Below, piece after piece: positions 42,166-53,502 of a stretch of 64,000 nt of DNA. Each line of letters begins with the position of its first letter. Positions within the stretch are counted from its first letter, which is position 1. Below the pieces are notes generated by a model that searched no databases, had not been told where the DNA came from, and saw only the letters and a list, made by a program, of their open reading frames with translations. This DNA comes from Blastomussa wellsi (Eukaryota > Cnidaria > Anthozoa > Scleractinia > Plerogyridae), in the NCBI GenBank assembly GCA_947652115.1, contig OX393561.1:8282470-8346469 (forward strand). Reading direction: 5' to 3'. The translations under genes and the position numbers were made by a program.

Positions 42166-42864
42166 TCACACATGCAAGAATGGTGGTGTTGACAAATTGT
42201 TCCTAACATGAAAACCTGGTGCAACTGTAAATTGAGAGTTGTATCAACATGTTTGCACATACTCTGGCCAGACAGGGTGAAACTGCCCTGAAGCCCTTTT
42301 GTTCCTGCCTACACATATTTTTTGCTTTTAGCATTTCAATTTCAGGTGAAATGTAAATTACCTAATTACAATATTTTTAACCTCAGCAAACCCAGCAAAC
42401 TCTATAGTTGTCTAGTAAAGTATTTCAATTGTTTTTTTTTTTTGACAATTGCATTTCTAATAATACACTTTTGTGGATATTTATAGTAATAGTTTCATTT
42501 TCTTTCTTATCAAGAACAACTAACAATGCTTATGCAACATTTTCAGGATTCAACAAAATTTGTGATAGGAAATGTGAAAGTGGCATATTATCTAAAGAAC
42601 ATTTTGTTGACATTGTGTTTTAAAGGCCCATTTTCTCCCTTTGTGGTGCATGGTGGTCTCATGTTTCATGTGCTTGCCTCCACATTCAGTAGTCTGGGTT
42701 TGAGTCACAGCCAGTGAATTTGTGTTTCATTTGGCTAACTCTCATACAGAGATCTTCACCCACAGGGGTATAAATAGTTCAAAATAAATTAAACAAACAA
42801 CCATGCACCATCAAAGATGAAAATGGGTCATTAAGTTTTACACTTCAAACAGTTGTGTTTATTC
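42166..42864. other. No gene recognised; possible tRNA-derived SINE near 42640-42795
   Basis: Around 42650-42715 a GTGGTCTCATG start and a GGGTTTGAGTCAC box (compare the B box GGTTCGANTCC) are spaced as in tRNA-derived SINEs. The rest is AT-rich without long frames. The SINE reading is weak. Confidence 0.3.
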
Positions 42865-44930
42865 TTATTCTTCATGAACAACTAGCTTGCACTGGTTTCT
42901 CTTTCTAGGCTTGTTGAAGTTGGTCAATGTGGATTGACTTTGGAGCCACTGACTTTTGGCCACCAGTGCCAGGCGATCACAGGTGTTCTGTGTTGTTGCA
43001 TACATCCTGTTGAGCTTGTTAACCACTGGGTGGATGCTTTCTGAACAGTGCTCCGCTTCCATTCCAACAGTCCCCTTTAAGATGGCTTTCTCTGGAACGT
43101 GGAATGTGAGAACATGGAATTTCCTAAGGAGGCTGGTATTGGGGAAATTTATTGGAAACGAGTGGCCAAAGCTTGCACACCTTGCTCCTTCATTAGGGCA
43201 CAGAGGGGTACTTGCTGAGTAAAGTTTAAAACATTGGGACAATTTGGTGAGCAAAGTTGATATTTTGCACATAAGTTTGTGGTCACTAAAGACCTGCTTT
43301 TCCCCATGTTTGAGTTTGGTTTCAAGTGGCTTGAAGATTTTAACAATTTTTTTGATGTGAGAGGGTTGCAGAATTTTTGCAACATTATTGCCAACCAAAG
43401 TGCCCTTATGATAAATCTGACGCTTCAAGTTCATTTCATCCAAGGCATTATCAAATTTTGTTTGGAAAGGCCCCTTCATGATGTTGATTTTCTCATGTAT
43501 GTGTGCCAGTTCATCTTGGGCTGCCTTCAACTGTTGCTGATGTTGTCTACCTTTTCCTTGCTTCTTATCCCTGGTTCTTCTAAGTTCCCTTGCCTTTCCC
43601 CTAGCCTTCACTGCCTCCACTGTGTGATTTGTAAACCTGTTAAATTGAAGTAAAAAATTCTAGCTTAATTCAGACATTGTTGTTTGACATTCACATACAG
43701 TGCCTAAGAATGTTATTTCAACAATCATTCATAACAGAGATCCAGATTTTATGTTCTGTCTTAAAATACTCCAAGAATAATACCTAAAAAGTTCACAGAT
43801 TAAACAAAATTGTTAGTACATACTTTTTTGATGCAATTCCTTTATGAAGCAGCCTTATTTAACACACTTATTTAACTGGGATGCATATGGGTTCCTGCAC
43901 ACTCCTGTACTGAATATTCATTGCAAAGCAGAGATCAAGCAAAAATGATGGAAGTAGGTTATTTAATACATGTAGCCTGCAATGTAAACTTCCCAAGATA
44001 TAGGGTAGTTTTATTGTGGTAGACTTTTATACAACTTTCTTTTATTTAACAAATCTGGTTGTAAAAATATTAACTGTCTTGTCTAAAACAATAGCCTCGT
44101 TTTCAACAAAATCTTACAAAATCTTCGTGATCGGATGAAATTGATTCAAAGCTGCGTGGAGAAAACTGTTTCAATCCAGCGCCATTGGAGCTACTATTCA
44201 AGATCCAGGGTGTGTGTGGCTTGCCCTTCTCAAGATCTTTAATTGTAGCATGACAGTAGTTGCAGAAGTACGTGCCATTTGGACCTGTTAGACCTAAAAG
44301 CCTGGCAATAAATTCCCAGTCTCCTCCCAAACTCAGTCAGCATTTAGAAATACAGCACTCCATTTTTGTACCATTGGAACTCTGGAGAGTTGATGTTTCA
44401 TGTGTTGATCCAGCTAGTTTCTTGCAATAGGGACAGTGTTCACTACAATGGTCACTCTGGGGATTTCTGATAAGCTGCTGAAGTTCCATTGGCCAATTTT
44501 GCATCCCTTTGATTTCAATAACTTGTTTTTCACTTCCTCTGGTACTGGTACTTGCACATTCTGGTAGATCCAACTTTAAGTTAAGTTCTGATACATTAGC
44601 CAAGACTTTTTGTGTTGCCTCGATAACTGGGCCAAAAAACTTTCTAATGCACTCGTAATTGTCTTTGTCCCCTTCAAAAATTGCTAGTAGCCGGGCAGTA
44701 TGTACTGAGTGTTGCTCCTTGCTGTTGAGAAATTGCAATAGCAATTTGGTGGATTTCCCTCCCTTGTCACCGGAGAGAAGTGCCCATAAAACATTTTCAG
44801 GAATATTGCTTTTCTTCATAAGGAGACCACTTTCATTCAACTGAGTCACAGTTTTGGTAAGTAGATCGAGATGTTTGTCACTCGAACAAAGGACACTTTC
44901 TTCCCAGAGGAACTGATAAAATTTCCACAT
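42865..44930 (-). pseudogene. Transposase-like gene with SGDKGG motif, two exons
   Basis: The upstream block (44930 to about 44120) contains ALLSGDKGGKSTKLLLQFLN, HSVHTARLLAIFEGDKDNYE, a Cys-rich stretch (CSEHCPYCKK), LGGDWEFIARLLGLTGPNG and CNYCHA. A TGA at 44337-44339 interrupts it in frame. The downstream block (43620-42865) is a lysine-rich coiled coil, then FDNALDEMNLKRQIYHKG and KSQWLQSQSTL. A donor-like GTAAGA and acceptor AACAG lie between, but the phases I read do not match exactly. I know this family only as repeated uncharacterised proteins of sponges and cnidarians. Aspartates in SGDKGG, EGDKDN and GGDWEF suggest a DDE-type transposase. Confidence 0.55.
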
Positions 44931-45158
44931 TCATATTCAAATTCCATAGACCTCAAGTGGCTGCGAATTTTCTTCTCTGAACCAAATATGTCATATCCTG
45001 CAGATTACTGAAAGAGCAACCCTATGAGAGGGTTTGTATGCTTTGGTAATATTATAGTATCAACAGAACTCTCTCATTATGGTGTCTCAAAAGTCTACCA
45101 TTTTCTTGGAAAGAAGCCTTAACTATTGTTTCTGTGAAAAAGTGCAAATCCAGTTCTA
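44931..45158. other. No gene recognised
   Basis: 5' flank of the preceding gene; nothing recognised. Confidence 0.4.
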
Positions 45159-45376
45159 ACCCTTCCACTCCTAAGATCTGACAGCTGTTTTTCTCATAAC
45201 TAAGGACTTTACATTCCTTTGTTCACTAGTGCTGAAAACTTGGTGCAATGTTAAGACTATATACCTGGCTGATTTTTGTAAATTCTCTATACCTACCTGC
45301 ATGGCATTGCATTAAAATTGTAAAAGAGAATAATTTAATGTACCAGTCCTTATTTCTCCTGGGAGTGAAAGGATTT
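45159..45376. mobile_element. Probable TA-flanked MITE, about 217 bp
   Basis: The ends ACCCTTCCACTCCTAAGA and the inverted partner (AATCCTTTCACTCCCAGGA on the minus strand) are flanked by TA. No reading frame. The inverted match is imperfect, so the call is moderate. Confidence 0.55.
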
Positions 45377-45694
45377 AAAGCAAACATAAGTACATGTATA
45401 TTGCAAAGGCATGTTATTTTTTAATTTCAGGAAATGTGTGATTTGTACTGTTCTAACACTTGTTATTATCTTTTAATGTGAGTTTTGTACACTACCTGCA
45501 TTAGATCTACCTTGACATTACACCTGTATTAGTATACAGATAGTGTAGATTACCGGTAAGTTACTTTGGTTTTCTCACTTCCGTATTGGTATTGTTGAAA
45601 TAGATGTGAATGGTTTACATGCCTGAGTTTAAATGTTTTAATCATTTTCAACATTCCATAGGCATGTGAGTCTTAAGTTCTGCAACCTAGAAAA

Positions 45695-48034
45695 TTAACC
45701 CTTAGCATACTACGGGGGGGGTGGGGTTATTTTGAGAGAATACAAGTCTTATGACTTATAATACTTGTCAAGCAAAAACATTACACAGAAACCTCATAAA
45801 ACCATATATATATAAAGAGCATAAAATTCTTGTTCATATAAGATTAAAAAATTATGGGATATATGAAATCACGTGACATCATGGAGTGCATAATTTGCAT
45901 AATTATGCAAATTTTCAAAAGACAATAAAACATCATTTGTAAAGAAGAGAAAAATTTCATTTATATACATGATTTTGCTACAACTGATCTGTCACAAGTT
46001 ATAATTCAAAAGAGAAAAGGCTGCAGAAAGGACTTTCTAATAAAAAGAATGCAAATCAGTACTTAAATAATCTAAATGGTTGACTGTGAAAAGGTAAAAA
46101 TATGAAAATGTTGACAAGAGAAACAATTTTAGTCAGTCTCCAACAACTAAATTCATACCATGTTCTATTTCACAAATTTCATTGAAGACACATCAACAGT
46201 CCCTAGCATGTTTAATTTCGCAGTGATCTCCTTCTTCCCCTTTGAAAAGGCCTCCCTCCTCTCTCGTTCAGTCGTCTGGGACCATTGTAATGGTTGTCAT
46301 CAAAGTAATAGTTCTGTAATGTATGGTATCTTAGGAAGCACAGTTCTGGACACATTCTAACTCCACAAACAGCACAGGTGTATACGGTCTTCACTTCTTG
46401 AATGTGCACCTTACAGGTAGATCTGGTGTCTCGACTTATAAGGTGATGGAAATGATCACGGTTGAACCTGATGTCTGGGATATCAACAGGGATCTGACAA
46501 ATTCCTGTGTCTCTCCTGAAGCATTTGCCTTCAACTAATGCCTTAAGCACTGACTTCCTGAACTCAAGACTGGAAATGCTGGCATGATCAGGGGATTTAC
46601 AGTGCAAAATGTGTGCATTTGAAATACACACTTCGATCATATAAAAGAAAACCTTGGAATACCAGACCAGTCCCCTCATGAGTCGGGCATATGAAACAGC
46701 CCTTTGGTCTGACAGATCAACACCACCCATGTAAGTATTATGTAGGTTAATTACGCCTGGCCTAGTAAAGTCCCTCTTTTCCCAAGTTCCATTGACCTTA
46801 ATGGAGCGCTGGACAACACCTTGATCAGTGTTCCTTGTGGGAGTGGTAGCCAAAACACTCACTGGCTTTCGGTCATGCCATGTCACGCATGTCACACTTC
46901 CTTTTTGCCTGAACAAACTCTCTCCCCTTTTGAGCTGCTTGACTTTATTTTCCTTCAGACCACAAATTTCTTTTGGTAGGCCTGACCTGTTGGATCTAAC
47001 TGTCCCACATGCTAGGGTTTTCCTTTCTTCAAGTTCCTCAAACAAAGCGACTGATGTGTAATAATTGTCCATGGAGACGTAGTATCCCTTGTCTAGGTAT
47101 GGCTCAATCACAGACATTACAGCTTTCCTGCCTAAGTCTCTCTGGACTCCATCACCTTCCTTACCAGTATAAATTTTGCTATTTAGCAAATAGCCACTGC
47201 TAGATTCAGCAAGTGTAAATGCTTTGATTCCAAATGTCCCTGGCTTGATTGGAAGGAACTGCCTAAAGTGCACTTTTCCATTGAACTTTATCAAAGTTTC
47301 ATCAATGGCAAGCTGCCTGTTAGGCTTATACACTTGCTGAAACTTGGGTATTACTAAGTCCAGGAATGGCTGAAGCTTGTACAATTTATTGTAATCAGCT
47401 GAGTCAGCCCTGGGTGCAAAATCTGGAGGAATCGATCCCTGGACATTATGCTAGGAAAAAATGGGGTGTTAAGAGCAGAATCTGTGCTCCAATAAGAGCT
47501 AAGGTTTGGTTTGGTGACTAAACCCATGTTAAGAAACAGGCTGACCCAAGCCTTCATTTCATCTCTTGTGACCGGATACCAGACAGAACTTTCTTCAGGG
47601 CCCCTTTTCTGTTCTGCATACAAATTAGTTTGTTCAACTATCAACTGCCATACCTCTTCAGTGAAGAACAGCAAAAAGAAATCAAGGCAAGATCGAAGGT
47701 TTTCAGAATCAACATTTATTCCAACCTCTTCTTGAAACTCTACATCTTCCCTTCGATTAATTTCCTCAGACCAGTCAATTTCCTCCACATCCTCATCCAT
47801 TTCCAAGTCGTCCGTGTCCTGTTCATCAGAATCCTCTTCGCTAGATCCCGACTCATCTGCGAAATACTCGTCCTCAGAGACTCGGTGCTCTGTTAAATGG
47901 GCCAAAGGCAACTCGTCTTCATCGACGAACTGAATATCAACGCCGCTTCGACGACTTCTAGGGTCAGAATCTAGCGAAGCATCATTTCTAGCAGCCGCCA
48001 TTTTTAAATCACCACGTACACAATGTGTTAACAA
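45695..48034 (-). mobile_element. piggyBac element, one end visible
   Basis: TTAA at 45695-45698 is followed by CCCTTAGCATACTACG, a typical piggyBac terminal sequence. A leftward piggyBac transposase gene lies inside. I found no inverted partner to the right of 48001, so that end is lost or too diverged. Confidence 0.7.
46212..48001 (-). pseudogene. piggyBac transposase, one small deletion/frameshift
   Basis: Start MAAARNDAS at 48001 (AAAATGGCGG). A long acidic Ser/Asp/Glu N-terminus precedes the domain that begins VTRDEMKAWVSLFLNMG. The catalytic part has LAIDETLIKF (first aspartate), VSMDNYYTSVALF (second) and TYMGGVDLSDQ (third). The C-terminus has a CxxC..C..C..H zinc-binding motif (CAVCGVRMCPELC). 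The frames 48001-47354 and about 47420-46212 join at SRDRFLQIL, where a few codons are missing and the frame shifts. piggyBac transposases cut and paste at TTAA. The copy is probably inactive because of that lesion. Confidence 0.85.
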
Positions 48035-48510
48035 AATAATTTCCTTAAAATCGACCCAAATTCGACCAAATCTTTGATATTCTGGAAAAACACTTTGTGT
48101 AAGCTATCCCAAAACGGTTTATTAGTTTCCAGGCCCTAAAAAGCGAACTTGGGGCTCGCCGAAAGTGTAGCCTGAGTATCAGGCCCTCCTAAGGGGCTAG
48201 GGGAGAGGAGAAGAGATAGAGGAGATGTGAGAAGGGGGAGGGGGGAGGGGGAGAGGGAAAGGAGGGCCTGACACAAAACCATTCAGCCAACCGTGTGACA
48301 CATCCAAAATCTGGATGTGGCAGTGATTGGATAATACACAATACTCTCTGACGTCACCGACCGGAAGTAAATAGGAGCAGAGGAGAAGCCATTTTGAATT
48401 CATGGTCGAAAGATTTCTCATACACCGAATTCCTAATGGCCTAAGGCTCGGAAAAGAGTAGGTACGAGAACATGAAAACGAGGCGGGTGAGGATAGAATC
48501 GAAAACAAAC
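48035..48510. other. No gene; purine-rich fold-back at about 48186-48275
   Basis: A GA-rich tract is bounded by inverted ends TCAGGCCCTCCT and AGGAGGGCCTGA. It could be a short non-autonomous element. The remainder is the 5' flank of the integrase-core gene. Confidence 0.4.
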
Positions 48511-48606
48511 ATGGCGACACCTGGAGAAAGCTTGTTTTCAGCGCCGGTTTTACTCACGGAAAATGATATTCCTGGAGCAAATGGCGCGCTGGCTTCCGAA
48601 CTTTGA
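48511..48606 (+). other. Short upstream open frame, 31 aa
   Basis: AACATGGCGACACC opens a 31-codon frame that overlaps the main start of the next gene (48563 or 48581) in another frame. It may be an upstream ORF or an alternatively spliced first exon. Confidence 0.3.
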
Positions 48607-49315
48607 AGACTTCTTTCTTTCTTTGGGAAGACTGATAGAAAGTTCAGAAGAACAGTTGATTTCAGCTTCTTATGATACCTCAGAATTTTTGGTCCGTCGA
48701 TTAGAAGAATACGAGCGAACGCTGTCAGCTTTGATAGCCCGTTTTTGTGAGGTGTATGGGCAAGCAGATTCCCAGCAAACCTGCATTGCTCAGTTAAACC
48801 ACCTGCTCAGTCGAACAAGTAGTCTACGAGCTCATTTTCAGCAACGTTGCTTTGTCCATTGGAATGAAGATGATGAAAATGAAGGGCAAAATGGGATTCT
48901 CTATCTTGAACGATCTGATTCACAAGGGCGGCCTCGGCTAGCAATATATCGCGAACAATTGGATGCACTTCACAGAGATTGTGGATTCTGCTGGAACGAT
49001 ATTGCTCGCATTTTAAGAGTTTCGGATAGGACTTTGCGACGACGGCGACATGAATTTGGTATGCGTGTCGTTGGAAGAGAATTTTCAAACTTATCAGATA
49101 CTGAGCTAGATAACTTGGTTCGCCAAGTACGGGAAGTAACTCCATCAGCAGGCCTTAGAATGGTCCAAGGATCACTGAGACAACGTGGGCTGGTAGTTCA
49201 GAGGATTCGCGTGCTTCAGTCCCTTCGCAGGGTAGATCCTGTTACAACTACCCTGAGAAATGCAAGGAGGATAATCCGAAGAAGCTACAATGTCCCCTGC
49301 CCAAATTCTCTGTGG
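48563..49315 (+). CDS. Integrase-core-domain gene, N-terminal exon
   Basis: The open frame (first ATG 48563; 48581 has the better context, CAAATGGCG) encodes about 245 residues. An N-terminal helical region (FEDFFLSLGRLIES, LEEYERTLSALIARFCEVYG) is followed by a helix-turn-helix of the GFCWNDIARILRVSDRTLRRRRHEFG type, a DTELDNLVRQV segment, GLRMVQGSLRQRGL and RRSYNVPCPNSLW. The exon ends CTGTG|GTAAGA. In this family the next exon supplies the RNase H-fold integrase core. The copy at 23207 shows the continuation, but no such exon was found before 55526. Function in animals is unknown. Confidence 0.7.
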
Positions 49316-49318
49316 TAA

Positions 49319-49665
49319 GATTTGCCATTTCACTTCCGACTTTATGCACTTATCAAATTATGTTAACCGCGAAGGTGAGGATTTACAGAAAATTTTCAGT
49401 TAAGCTTATTACCAAAAATGACCCACCATATAAACACAGTTAGAAAGAACTACGGTCTATCTTAAATGGTAAAGGATGGTTCACCTATGCCACTGACCTA
49501 CCCTTGACACTGGTAAGGGACTGTTTGTTAATTATGTCTTAGAGGGGGCCGGTGTTTATTTCTGAAAAAGACAGTGAAAAACATACCCCAATACTGTGTA
49601 TTTTAAAAGAAGTTACCCTCCAGGGCCCAGTTGTTGAAAGCCCGATTAAGCTTATCCTGGGTTAA
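49319..49665. other. Intron sequence, left flank of Ngaro-1
   Basis: No frame or repeat recognised before the first Ngaro-1 repeat. Confidence 0.5.
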
Positions 49666-49775
49666 ACTCATCAACAATAGATGAGCGTGGGCGCTGGTGT
49701 CTCAAGGTTGGTGGAGCCGGGCCAAGCTAGCGAGGAAGGAGGTAACCATGGCAACCCGGAAGCGGCCACCACCCA
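49666..49775 (-). repeat. Ngaro-1 B2 repeat
   Basis: 110 bp starting ACTCATCAACAATAGATGAG and ending GGCCACCACCCA, nearly identical to 50224-50333 in direct orientation. Confidence 0.9.
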
Positions 49776-49860
49776 CCAAGAGGCACCGTCACACTGAAGG
49801 ACTCAGTGGAATACTTACCGACCACACAAGGCTGGAACCAACCCACGGGCGGGTGGGAAG

Positions 49861-50222
49861 GGCGAAAATAGCAAACTGGCGAGCGTGAAGGCTAGCGAAA
49901 CTGACACGTGCAAGCACCAGACTGCGTGTAAGGGACACCAAGTGCCCCTGCTAGAGCTTGGGCCACCCCAAGCTTTGGGCGCCCGCGAATCAGCTGCGAA
50001 TGTAACTCGTGTGAGCACGAGGCTGTGTGTAGGGGTCACAAGGTGTCCCTGCGAAGAGCTTGGGCGTCCCCGAAGCTTGGGCGCCCGCGTACAGCAACGA
50101 CTGCGTGTAGGCGTCACGTATTATCCTGAATGTCGCTGGAACTGCAGGACAAGCTTTCTGCACCCACTAGGAGAGCATTGCTTTGAGGTTAACTTTGCCT
50201 AAATTACATTTAGCCACATTTA
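49861..50222 (-). repeat. Ngaro-1 A2 repeat
   Basis: About 362 bp from GCGAAAATAGCAAACTGGCG to AGCCACATTTA, nearly identical to 54848-55208. Very few differences between the two copies imply recent insertion. Confidence 0.9.
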
Positions 50223-50223
50223 T

Positions 50224-50333
50224 ACTCATCAACAATAGATGAGCGTGGGCGCTGGTGTCTCAAGGTTGGTGGAGCCGGGCCAAGCCAGCGAGGAAGGAGG
50301 TAACCATGGCAACCCGGAAGCGGCCACCACCCA
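50224..50333 (-). repeat. Ngaro-1 B1 repeat
   Basis: 110-bp direct copy of 49666-49775, directly adjoining A2 and followed by the recombinase 3' end. Confidence 0.9.
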
Positions 50334-50585
50334 GACCTCCAAATTACATGGTGCTTGAAAAGGAGGGGCCAGCGGACGGGGAACGTGGGACCTCCGACTC
50401 CAAAAACCCCAAGCACCAAGCACCCACCCACCTTCGAGCAAGGCTAACACTTACCAAATCATCCGGTAGGACGCTGCAACTAAACCCAGCTGTAACACGA
50501 GTCCTGGGAAACTATTTGCATACTCTCACGGCAACCTTCCAGCCAGAAGACGGTTGCCTGGGTGAAGAACTGGCCATGACCACAA

Positions 50586-51623
50586 TTAAGCCAGACGATT
50601 GGATAGACCAGCAAGCGCCTCGGAAGGGGTTCTGATATACAACTGATAAGCATTACTGGTCCAGCGGCCCAAGGCTTGAATAAGGTGATCAGGCACACCG
50701 TTGCGCGCTGCGACCGTCGCTGCCCCGATACGAAAGCTGTGGCTAGAGAAGTTGCCTGAGATTCCCGCTGTCGACAAGATTTGTCTTAGCCAGTTCGTCA
50801 ACACTGCACGAGATAGCGGTTGGCCAGACTTGAGCACAAATAAAGGGCCAGGTACCTCCCCCCGCCGGGATAAATAGGAGAGCATGGCTTGGACAGCGCA
50901 GAGCGGAGACCGGCCCAGGCCAATGTGAACAAAGCAACCCTTCCGAAAGGGATCTGTCTTGGATGCTTTGATCCAAATGCGTAAGCAAGACGGTGAAGTG
51001 TGAGAATCCACTGCAACGTCAGACACCGACAAATGATACTCGGGGGAAAAACTGGCAAGATTCGGAACGGTAAACTCAGCTGAACGCAGAAAGCCAAAAT
51101 AACCCAAGGTGCACGCTGCCCAGAACATGCAATGGTCGAAGGAAGAAAGGTCCAAAGCCTGATGAATGACGAAGAGTATACTATCCGTGACAGGGAGACG
51201 TTGGGCTGCTGGCGAACCTTGGGAGCGCTTAATCCCTCGCAAAACTCGTTGCAAACGCAAACAGTTGATTAAAGGATCAGGAAAGCCTTGCTCAATATGA
51301 AGTGAGCGAACAGCTGAAAGGTACACCTTGATTGATGAATGCTGGATAGAGTCTGCCAGGAAGGAAACGAACAAGCACAAAGTCCACTCCTCCGCTGGAC
51401 ATGGAGACCCATTTTGATGAAGCCTGCCTGCGTGAAGGCAAAAGTCATAGAATTTGCGTTGACCAGAAGCATACGACTTGCGTGTCGACGGAGCCAGACC
51501 CTGAACCAAAAAGTGCCGGCATCGATCCTCTAATAAGGAGGTATTAAGCTGTCCAACAGAATCTGAGGAATAGGACAAGGGACCAGCTGGGCCTCCGGGG
51601 CCAGGCGGCGGAATTCCTGCCAA
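50586..51623 (-). CDS. Ngaro-1 tyrosine recombinase, 345 aa
   Basis: This is an uninterrupted frame. A core-binding domain (GLAPSTRKSYASGQRKFYDFC, residues 42-62; IKVYLSAVRSLH) is followed by the catalytic domain with Arg180 (FLRSAEF), a probable lysine in KASKTDP, His295 and Arg298 (HSFRIGAA), Trp321 (GRWTS) and Tyr329 (YQLYIRTP). All the residues expected of this class are present, so it may be active. It would integrate the circular cDNA. Its start overlaps the RNase H end by 94 bp. Confidence 0.9.
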   Translation of the reverse strand: MAGIPPPGPGGPAGPLSYSSDSVGQLNTSLLEDRCRHFLVQGLAPSTRKSYASGQRKFYDFCLHAGRLHQNGSPCPAEEWTLCLFVSFLADSIQHSSIKVYLSAVRSLHIEQGFPDPLINCLRLQRVLRGIKRSQGSPAAQRLPVTDSILFVIHQALDLSSFDHCMFWAACTLGYFGFLRSAEFTVPNLASFSPEYHLSVSDVAVDSHTSPSCLRIWIKASKTDPFRKGCFVHIGLGRSPLCAVQAMLSYLSRRGEVPGPLFVLKSGQPLSRAVLTNWLRQILSTAGISGNFSSHSFRIGAATVAARNGVPDHLIQALGRWTSNAYQLYIRTPSEALAGLSNRLA

Positions 51624-53195
51624 CGAAAGCGAGAAATAGCGTCAGCAACATTGTTCTGAATCCCCGGGACATGGGTAGAGGAAAACGAGAACCCCCAGCG
51701 CGCAGCCGACAGCAAAAGGTCCCGGAGTAGGTGCGTCAGCACGGGTATCTTGGAAGTCCTGGAGGAGAGAAGAGCCACCACAGCTTGGTTGTCAGAACGA
51801 AAGAGGATGTGTTTACGGGACCAGAGAGAGCCCCACAAATGCGCTGCAATGACCACAGGAAACAGCTCCTTGTAAGCAATAGACTGGCCGGACTGGAAAG
51901 GAGACCACGGTCCGTAAAACCATTGGCCCTGGGAGTATGCCCCAAAACCAACCGAGCCAGCAGCATCGGATGTGACTTCGAGGTCGGCCACTGGCGACAG
52001 GCCGGGATACAGCCAGAACCCCACGCCATGCCAAGAAGAGAGAAAACGCTGCCACCAAAGCAAGTCTTGACGAAACTCGCGGTTGATGCGGATTGGATGG
52101 TCCCTACTCCGGAAGCAGCAAAGCAAATCAATAAGTCTCCGAAGAAAGGTTCTACCAGGCCAAACCACCTTAGCAGCGTGGTGTAAGTGACCAATGAGCG
52201 ATTCGAGTTCCCGTCTCTTGCGCACCATTTACGCTGAAGCCAAGTGTCGATGAGTTGTTTCAGAGCCACAAGTTTCTCTTCCGGGAGGCGAGCGACCTGC
52301 TGAACCGAGTCCAGTTCAATACCAAGGACTGACAGAGTAGTAGTCGGACCAACGCACTTGTTCGGATGCAAAGGTAACCCCAGCGATTTGCACACTGTTA
52401 AGGCCGTGGAGAGGTTGTAAGCGCACTGGGCAGAATGAGGAGGACCGGCCGTAATAAAATCGTCCAGGTAATGCAGAAGGTCGGAAACCGCATGCTGGTT
52501 TAGGAGGATCCATTCCGCCATATCTGCCACAGAGTTGAAGATAAAGGGGGCCGAGCGAAGGCCAAAGGGCAAGGTGAGATCCACGTAATACTGGTCACGC
52601 CATTTCATGCCAAGGAGAAAGTGGTCGTCTGGATGGACAGCTATATTCCGGTAGGCCGCTTCCACATCAAACTTGGCCATCAGGGCCCCTGGACCGTGAC
52701 GAGCGACCATGCGAATTACCTCATCCAATCTGATGTACTGGAGGGTGAACTCCTGAGGGTCGATGCCATCATTAACGCTAGACCCCTCGGGGGAGGAGAG
52801 GTCGACAATCAGGCGCCACTTGCCGGGTTGACCCCTTTTTGGAATAACCCCAAAACTGCTGATTTGTAAATTGGGTAGCGGGGGAGAGGGGAAGGGGCCC
52901 GCAACCCTGCCGAGCATGACCTCGTTGGCCAGGTAGTCGTCTATGACATTAGCATGCAGGATGGCAGACTGTTTGTTCCTAGACGCTGGCTTAAGCTGAA
53001 GGGGTGACTGAAAGCCTAACTTGAACCCGTGCCGGAGACCCTGCAGGACATAGGCAACTCGCTGCTGATCCGGATGGCTGAATAACTCGCGAGCAAACTC
53101 CTCGGGATGTAAGGGGCTAACCGCGTGAGCAGGAGGTAGTGCTGGGCCAGCTAGAGTAGAGAGCGAGAGAACGGAAAATAAGGTAAATATGGGCT
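51530..53195 (-). pseudogene. Ngaro-1 reverse transcriptase/RNase H, one frameshift
   Basis: The frame opens after a possible acceptor (TTCGATAG) at about 53195. It shows VIPKRGQPGKWRLIVDLS, MAKFDVEAAYRNI (motif A), LPFGLRSAPFIFNSVAD and HYLDDFITAG (active site). A one-base frame change near 52225 leads into the RNase H segment: TSDAAGSVGFGA, AYKELFPVV, FRSDNQAVVALL and VPGIQNNVADAISRF. This single change is the only lesion found in the element. Sequencing error cannot be excluded. Confidence 0.85.
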
Positions 53196-53502
53196 ATCGA
53201 ACACACATGCATAATGCAAACAAAAGCAGACTAACAGAAAACTAGAATTTTATTATGATGAAACAACCACGAAAATATAACATGAACGAGCGATTCGGCC
53301 AACAATGAAGCCAGGACTGAGCTCAGGAGAAACTGGAAATAACCTATGGGCACCTAAGCCTAGTAGGAGCACAGACAAAAAAAAAACTGCCTAACAAAGG
53401 CAGCGGAGCAATGAAACTTAGACTAAAAGTGTTATTAAAATTGTTCCTGAGAAGCACCGAAGCAAGGGCCACTGGGTGACGGCCAGGATAGGCGCCTACA
53501 GA
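53196..53502 (-). other. Spacer between Ngaro-1 gag and polymerase
   Basis: No reading frame. A possible intron acceptor lies at its left end (TTCGATAG|), so gag and polymerase could be joined by splicing; I could not confirm a donor. Confidence 0.35.

Noticed and set aside
42640..42795. tRNA gene
   Set aside because: B-box-like sequence is present but no cloverleaf with paired acceptor and anticodon stems could be drawn; at most a SINE relic.
49885..50202. Open frame of 105 codons on the plus strand, with a close relative at 54769-55188
   Set aside because: Both lie in the A-type direct repeats of Ngaro-1. The similarity is explained by the repeat, and the products have no recognisable fold.
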